Shown in pieces: positions 6,105 to 9,413 of a stretch of DNA of 9,413 nt. The translations under genes were made by a program, and so were the position numbers. This DNA is from an uncultured Bacillota bacterium (GTDB taxonomy: Bacteria; Bacillota_I; Bacilli_A; RF39; UBA660): the NCBI GenBank assembly GCA_958428295.1, contig CAUAFL010000019.1, positions 1 through 9,413 on the forward strand, read 5' to 3'. Below the pieces are notes generated by a model. That model made no database searches. It was not told where the DNA came from and worked only from the letters and a program-made list of their open reading frames with translations. Every line of letters starts with the position of its first letter. The first letter of the stretch is position 1.

Positions 6105-7283
6105 TCACTTTAAAATATAAGGTGTTTTTATGGTACCATTTCCTGACTTAATCATCGCCCGCTTACTAAGCATAACAACAGGTCGAATACGTTTAGAATT
6201 AGCAGATACAGCTGCTTCAGAATAACCAGATTCATTAACATAAAACGCTTTATAACTATTTTCTTGTTCTGCTGTCAATAACCACCAGCTACTATCTACT
6301 GCTGCCAAATAATTATAATTTTGACACGAGTGACTAGCTAAGGACAGACAATTACTATCAATAGAAGCATTAATAAAATCACTGGCCGTTAAAACACCAA
6401 TCATCTGATTTTCTAAAGTATCCTGGCATTCCACTGCCCCACTATTGTTCGTCTCTTCCGCACCCCGTTTACCTACACAAAGAGAAAAAGAGGTTAATTT
6501 TTCTTTCACCGCCTCGGTAATAGTAATCTTTCCTTCACCACCACTCTTATAAAAAGTGCGCAAATAATCATACAAACGACTAACCCGATAATCATTAATT
6601 CCGCTTTGATAGTTTCGATCATTATTAAAACGATCATCCCAGGCATAACTAACATCATTAACTTCATTACTAATTAACAACAATTCATGATTGGCGGTCA
6701 CCTTTACAATACGAAAGAGGCTCTCTCCTAATTGAATATAATTATTAACATATTCTCCCCGAAAAACATATTCATTATTCATCTCATACAAGCCATTAGA
6801 AGAAGTAACAGTTCCATTTTCTAATACGGCCTTGTAAACCTCTTTAGTAACATATTTATTACCGCAAGTAAGGTACGGTGTATATACATAAGCACCATTA
6901 ATCTTTTCTACAACTACTTTTCCAGTACAGTTCTCATCTTTACGTAATTTATCAAGCGGTTTCATATAATCACTAGCTACTAATACGGTATCATCCACTT
7001 GATCACTAGCCCCCTCTTCAGTAGGAAGCAAGCTATTTTGAACTTTATAATACTGCATAGCGGCTTTTTTCAATTCAGTTTCTACTTGTTGATAACTTTT
7101 CGTGCCACCCTTTACTAAATGAATAATAAAAATGACAACTAATAAAACAATAATAGCTCCCACAACCAGTGCCATTAATTTAATAAGCTGCTTCCGCATC
7201 TGTTGCTTTTGAACAGGTTTCGTCTCTTGATTACTTGGTTCTTCAGCAGCAGAAAGTTTATCCTTGCCCATATTTTCATTCAC
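6105..7283 (-). CDS. Membrane-anchored extracellular protein with a DUF6273-like C-terminal domain
   Basis: A 392-residue protein with a short charged cytoplasmic N-terminus, one membrane segment (about residues 33-57) and a large outside part. After the anchor, SYQQVETELKKAAMQYYKVQNSLLP resembles the helix of pilin-like or anchored proteins of gut Firmicutes. The C-terminal half has SWWLLTAE, KRIRPVVMLS and GNGTIKTPYIL, the pattern I associate with DUF6273-type extracellular domains (recognised by eye). Six cysteines in the outside part could form three disulfides. The GTG start at 7283 has AGAGGTG seven bases upstream; an ATG four codons later is less well spaced. The gene shares a unit with the BspA-type gene, 38 bp apart, and has its own promoter. 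The function is unknown; the two products may act together at the cell surface. Confidence 0.82.
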   Translation of the reverse strand: MNENMGKDKLSAAEEPSNQETKPVQKQQMRKQLIKLMALVVGAIIVLLVVIFIIHLVKGGTKSYQQVETELKKAAMQYYKVQNSLLPTEEGASDQVDDTVLVASDYMKPLDKLRKDENCTGKVVVEKINGAYVYTPYLTCGNKYVTKEVYKAVLENGTVTSSNGLYEMNNEYVFRGEYVNNYIQLGESLFRIVKVTANHELLLISNEVNDVSYAWDDRFNNDRNYQSGINDYRVSRLYDYLRTFYKSGGEGKITITEAVKEKLTSFSLCVGKRGAEETNNSGAVECQDTLENQMIGVLTASDFINASIDSNCLSLASHSCQNYNYLAAVDSSWWLLTAEQENSYKAFYVNESGYSEAAVSANSKRIRPVVMLSKRAMIKSGNGTIKTPYILK

Positions 7284-7317
7284 AATGATTCACCTCTAAT
7301 TCTTATTTAACAACATT

Positions 7318-7346
7318 ATTGTAACATTAATTATAAATTATGTAAC
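7318..7346 (-). promoter_or_regulatory. Promoter of the two-gene surface-protein unit
   Basis: GTTACA (7346-7341), a 17-base spacer and TACAAT (7323-7318) lie on the minus strand. The -10 matches sigma-A consensus at five of six positions and is preceded by TGT, making an extended -10. The -35 is only four of six. The predicted start is near 7311, about 28 bases before the GTG at 7283. With the terminator at 4466-4502 it frames an independent transcription unit. Confidence 0.5.
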
Positions 7347-7365
7347 CCTCTTTTTGAAAAGTTCT

Positions 7366-7938
7366 TTAAAAGCTCTTCACTTTCTCCTGCAACCAGTCAT
7401 ACGCTTCTAGACTCATCGGATGAAGCGTTTTGTGTTTTCGTCTTCTATTCGTAATCCGCATCTTCATACATAGAAAAACCGCCTGATCAATATTTATAAA
7501 GGAAAGTTTCCGTTCTTGTTCTATCTGTTCATAATCTTTACTAGGTTCCGTTTTATCCGCCAAATATACAATTTTTTCTAAGAGAGTCATATGCTTTCTA
7601 CCCGTTACATGATATAAAACAGAATCTGCCATCTCTTTCGTAAAGCCGTAACGTTCCACCACGATATAAGCGCCCAAAATAGCATGAAGTAACCCTTTAT
7701 GATCCTTTTCCAGTAAAAAAACAGGTAACTGATATTTTATTATCAAAGACCTATTTTCTTCTTCACTTAATTCTTTCGCCACATCATGCGCTAAAGCACA
7801 CAAAGCCACTTTTTCTTCCTCTAACTGATAATAGTTAGCTAACTTAATTGCTAATTCCATCGTACGTATAGAATGTTGATAACGATAAGAAGACAATCTT
7901 TTTTCTAAATCTTGTGCTACTGCTTTTCTACTCCACAT
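7366..7938 (-). CDS. yqeK: YqeK, HD-domain symmetrical Ap4A hydrolase
   Basis: YqeK-family enzymes split diadenosine tetraphosphate (Ap4A) symmetrically to two ADP, clearing an alarmone that accumulates under stress. The 190-residue protein has the family's metal-site residues in order: His22 (YQHSIRT), His51-Asp52 (ALAHDVAKEL), His85 (LLHAILGAY), His110 (VLYHVTGRKHMTLLEK) and Asp128 (VYLADKTEPSKDY). The length matches the family. ATG at 7938 follows TAAGGAG. It lies 18 bp after the sensor kinase and is probably cotranscribed with it. In most Firmicutes yqeK follows nadD and precedes rsfS; neither neighbour is present here, so the gene has been moved or the cluster has split. Confidence 0.93.
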   Translation of the reverse strand: MWSRKAVAQDLEKRLSSYRYQHSIRTMELAIKLANYYQLEEEKVALCALAHDVAKELSEEENRSLIIKYQLPVFLLEKDHKGLLHAILGAYIVVERYGFTKEMADSVLYHVTGRKHMTLLEKIVYLADKTEPSKDYEQIEQERKLSFINIDQAVFLCMKMRITNRRRKHKTLHPMSLEAYDWLQEKVKSF

Positions 7939-7956
7939 AATAACTCCTTACTTTTA

Positions 7957-9225
7957 TTATGCCACATCTAACGTCTGAGGTAAAGTCAATCTTACCTTAG
8001 TAAAAGCTCCCTCTTTAGAATCATAAACAATACTTCCTTGATGCAACTCCATGATTTCTTTAGACAAACTAATGCCCAATCCTGTTCCTTTAGCCTTGGT
8101 AGTAAAAAACATATCTGTTGCCTTCTCTAAAGTTTCCTGATTCATTCCAACACCATTATCCGTCACCATAATTTCCACTTCTTTTTTTCCTCGATCAAAA
8201 GATATTTCAACAATAATCCAAGGCTCTATTTTTTCTTCATCTTTAGCTTCTACGGCATTCTTCAAAACATTAATTAATACTTGTTTTAAGCGATTATAAT
8301 CAGCCTCAACATAAATTTCTTCCTCAGGAATTCGAAAATAAGCTCGAACCCCACGTTCAAAAAATAACGACGCCAAAGTTTGTTCTGTTTCTTCCAACAA
8401 CATCGTCAAATCAATTTCTTCTTTCTCGATCTTAATCTTTGTATAATCTAAAAAATCATCCATTAAAGTTAAAGTACGATTAATTTCATCTTTTACAATA
8501 GGAACATACTTAAATACTTTCTTTTTATCATTTAGATCAAGCATATCTAAATAACCCTTACAAACAGCAATTGGATTTTTAATTTCATGTGTCACTTTAA
8601 ACAAAGACGTACGCAATTCTTTCTCACGTTCAATCTTATAAAGAGAAGTATTTAAATCGACAATTTTTTCTCCTTGATCAAAAAAATAAAGCAACAAATT
8701 AGCAATAAAATACAATACAAAAATAATACTTAATAAATAGGTAATATTCTCCTCAACGCCCCCATTAGGATGGATAAACCAAAATACTTCTAACGATAAA
8801 ATAAAACTTTTGATAACTATGAAACAGTTCACCATTTGAATAGGCGTCGTACTAATCTTCTTCTTTAATAAATAATAATAAATACCAAAATAAAGACCAT
8901 ACTCAATGCCTAACAAGAATGGATGTACCTGCATAAAAAGACTTTGATAGATAATTAAAACAAGAGAAATAACAATACCAAAACCAGTTTTCTTTTTAAA
9001 ATAGCAAATTAATAAAGGAATATCAAATAACATAGTGGGATAGGTTTGTTCATACGTCATACCATAACGTAATAAAAAATAAAGAGAACTAATTAAAGCA
9101 ATTTCTAATGTTAGCGTGCTTTCCTCTTGATCAGCATTCTTACGATACATCATATATAATAAATAAAGGGCAATCGGGCATAGAAGATAAAGACAATGAT
9201 TGACAATTATTTCGACAAAATTCAC
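7957..9225 (-). CDS. KinB-like membrane sensor histidine kinase, probable sporulation kinase
   Basis: A 422-residue kinase. The first ~183 residues form about six or seven membrane segments with almost no outside domain, as in Bacillus KinB and related small-signal kinases. A short linker (DQGEKIVDLNTSLYKIEREKE) leads to the dimerisation/phosphorylation domain with His213 in LFKVTHEIKNPIAVCKGYL, a sequence typical of sporulation kinases. The ATPase domain has the N box (NVLKNAVEA, Asn323), DNGVGM (356-361), a FFTTKAKGTGLG lid and GTGLGI (380-385). No receiver or PAS domain is present and no partner response regulator is adjacent, as expected of an orphan kinase feeding a phosphorelay or Spo0A directly. 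The start is GTG at 9225 behind a perfect AAAGGAGG. Spo0A-like boxes surround the start, suggesting feedback. The Spo0A pathway role is inference. Confidence 0.9.
   Translation of the reverse strand: MNFVEIIVNHCLYLLCPIALYLLYMMYRKNADQEESTLTLEIALISSLYFLLRYGMTYEQTYPTMLFDIPLLICYFKKKTGFGIVISLVLIIYQSLFMQVHPFLLGIEYGLYFGIYYYLLKKKISTTPIQMVNCFIVIKSFILSLEVFWFIHPNGGVEENITYLLSIIFVLYFIANLLLYFFDQGEKIVDLNTSLYKIEREKELRTSLFKVTHEIKNPIAVCKGYLDMLDLNDKKKVFKYVPIVKDEINRTLTLMDDFLDYTKIKIEKEEIDLTMLLEETEQTLASLFFERGVRAYFRIPEEEIYVEADYNRLKQVLINVLKNAVEAKDEEKIEPWIIVEISFDRGKKEVEIMVTDNGVGMNQETLEKATDMFFTTKAKGTGLGISLSKEIMELHQGSIVYDSKEGAFTKVRLTLPQTLDVA
9189..9219 (-). promoter_or_regulatory. Three TTGTC (Spo0A-box-like) sites inside the first codons of the kinase gene
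   Basis: On the minus strand: TTTGTCGAA (9219-9211, full consensus), ATTGTCAAT (9207-9199) and ATTGTCTTT (9197-9189), with GTC cores 12 and 10 bases apart. They encode N-F-V-E-I-I-V-N-H-C-L, so part of the likeness could be chance. The first box is perfect, and more boxes lie upstream. Sites downstream of a transcription start are the usual placement for repression. Confidence 0.4.
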
Positions 9226-9248
9226 ACAACTTCCTCCTTTTCCCTATC

Positions 9249-9254
9249 ATTATA
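9249..9254 (-). promoter_or_regulatory. -10 element (TATAAT) of the kinase promoter
   Basis: A perfect TATAAT on the minus strand lies about 24 bases before the GTG start. No good -35 hexamer is found at 16-18 bases; the expected -35 position (about 9272-9277) is occupied by two tandem Spo0A-like boxes. The predicted start is near 9242, giving a leader of about 16 bases with AAAGGAGG. This is the layout of an activator-dependent, or competitively repressed, promoter. Confidence 0.5.
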
Positions 9255-9263
9255 TGTGAAGCA

Positions 9264-9321
9264 TTTGTCGATATTTGTCGAAAAAAGAAAGAAAAACAAT
9301 TTATTGTCGTTTTTTGTCTTC
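9264..9321 (+). promoter_or_regulatory. Four phased Spo0A-box-like sites upstream of the kinase gene
   Basis: Reading the plus strand: TTTGTCGAT (9264-9272), TTTGTCGAA (9274-9282, full consensus), ATTGTCGTT (9303-9311) and TTTGTCTTC (9313-9321). Within each pair the sites are exactly 10 bp apart, and the pairs are 29 bp apart from second to third box, about three helical turns. Tandem 10-bp phasing is how Spo0A dimers bind at Bacillus promoters. The first pair covers the -35 area of the kinase promoter. The second could serve the same gene or one beyond the window. Confidence 0.6.
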
Positions 9322-9345
9322 TACTTATCACTTCAAAGAAAACTA

Positions 9346-9411
9346 CTAACTAGTAAAATCATAATATAACAATAATTTATCTCGATCGGTTAGATGAATA
9401 CTATTCTTGAA
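9346..9411 (-). CDS. Possible 3' end of an upstream minus-strand gene (partial)
   Basis: One minus-strand frame is open from the window edge to TAG at 9348-9346 and reads FKNSIHLTDRDKLLLYYDFTS. The composition looks like real protein and the strand agrees with all neighbours, while the other two minus frames stop within about 25 bases. Twenty-one residues are too few to name a product. It could equally be a chance open stretch. Confidence 0.35.
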   Translation of the reverse strand, partial: FKNSIHLTDRDKLLLYYDFTS

Positions 9412-9413
9412 AT

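Noticed and set aside
6067..6108. GTG start at 6108 for the BspA-type protein, with GTGA overlap to the previous stop
   Set aside because: No ribosome binding site precedes it, whereas AGAGGTGG stands in front of ATG at 6066, where a normal signal peptide begins.
8655..8666. Further Spo0A-like box (ATTGTCGAT) inside the kinase gene
   Set aside because: It is isolated, deep in coding sequence, and two positions off consensus, so chance is enough to explain it.
9140..9331. Minus-strand frame of 63 codons overlapping the kinase start
   Set aside because: It is out of frame with the kinase, covers its promoter and ribosome binding site, and reads as low-quality sequence.
9391..9413. Possible plus-strand gene start (ATG near 9394) divergent from the kinase
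   Set aside because: No ribosome binding site precedes the ATG and only a few codons are visible; a minus-strand gene tail fits the region better.

Overview
The window comes from a low-GC, Gram-positive, endospore-forming Firmicute of the Bacilli type, probably an uncultured gut lineage. The evidence is an AT-rich sequence with the standard code (TGG for Trp, TGA used as stop), GAGGTG/GGAGG-type ribosome binding sites, a spoVA operon, a SigF/SigG-type sigma factor, a KinB-like membrane histidine kinase and matches to the Spo0A box. The lineage is inference; the sporulation content is seen directly. All supported genes lie on the minus strand, so transcription runs from high to low coordinates.

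In transcription order: (i) 9413-9346, the possible tail of an upstream gene; (ii) 9345-9226, a regulatory region with a TATAAT box and four TTGTC boxes in two pairs with 10-bp phasing, followed by three more boxes inside the first codons of the next gene; (iii) 9225-7366, a KinB-like sensor kinase and yqeK (HD-domain Ap4A hydrolase), 18 bp apart; (iv) 7283-4519, a separate unit with its own promoter and terminator, encoding a membrane-anchored, cysteine-containing extracellular protein and a secreted BspA-type leucine-rich (DUF285) repeat protein; (v) 4397-2605, spoVAC-spoVAD-spoVAE in tightly coupled order; (vi) 2568-1438, an unrecognised secreted protein in the same tandem; (vii) 1370-714, a SigF/SigG-type sigma factor preceded by a perfect Spo0A box and a weak sigma-A-type promoter; (viii) 610-1, the 5' part of another exported surface protein with a strong sigma-A-type promoter.

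Inferred working model: the kinase feeds phosphate towards Spo0A. Spo0A~P acts at the kinase promoter and at the sigma-factor promoter. The sigma factor drives forespore genes, and SpoVAC/D/E form the Ca-dipicolinate channel of the spore inner membrane. The 376-residue exported protein between spoVAE and the sigma gene is the best candidate here for an undescribed sporulation component. The surface-protein genes are probably unrelated cell-envelope cargo placed between sporulation genes. There is no gene-free stretch over 300 bases, and I saw no tRNA, rRNA, CRISPR array, insertion sequence or riboswitch.
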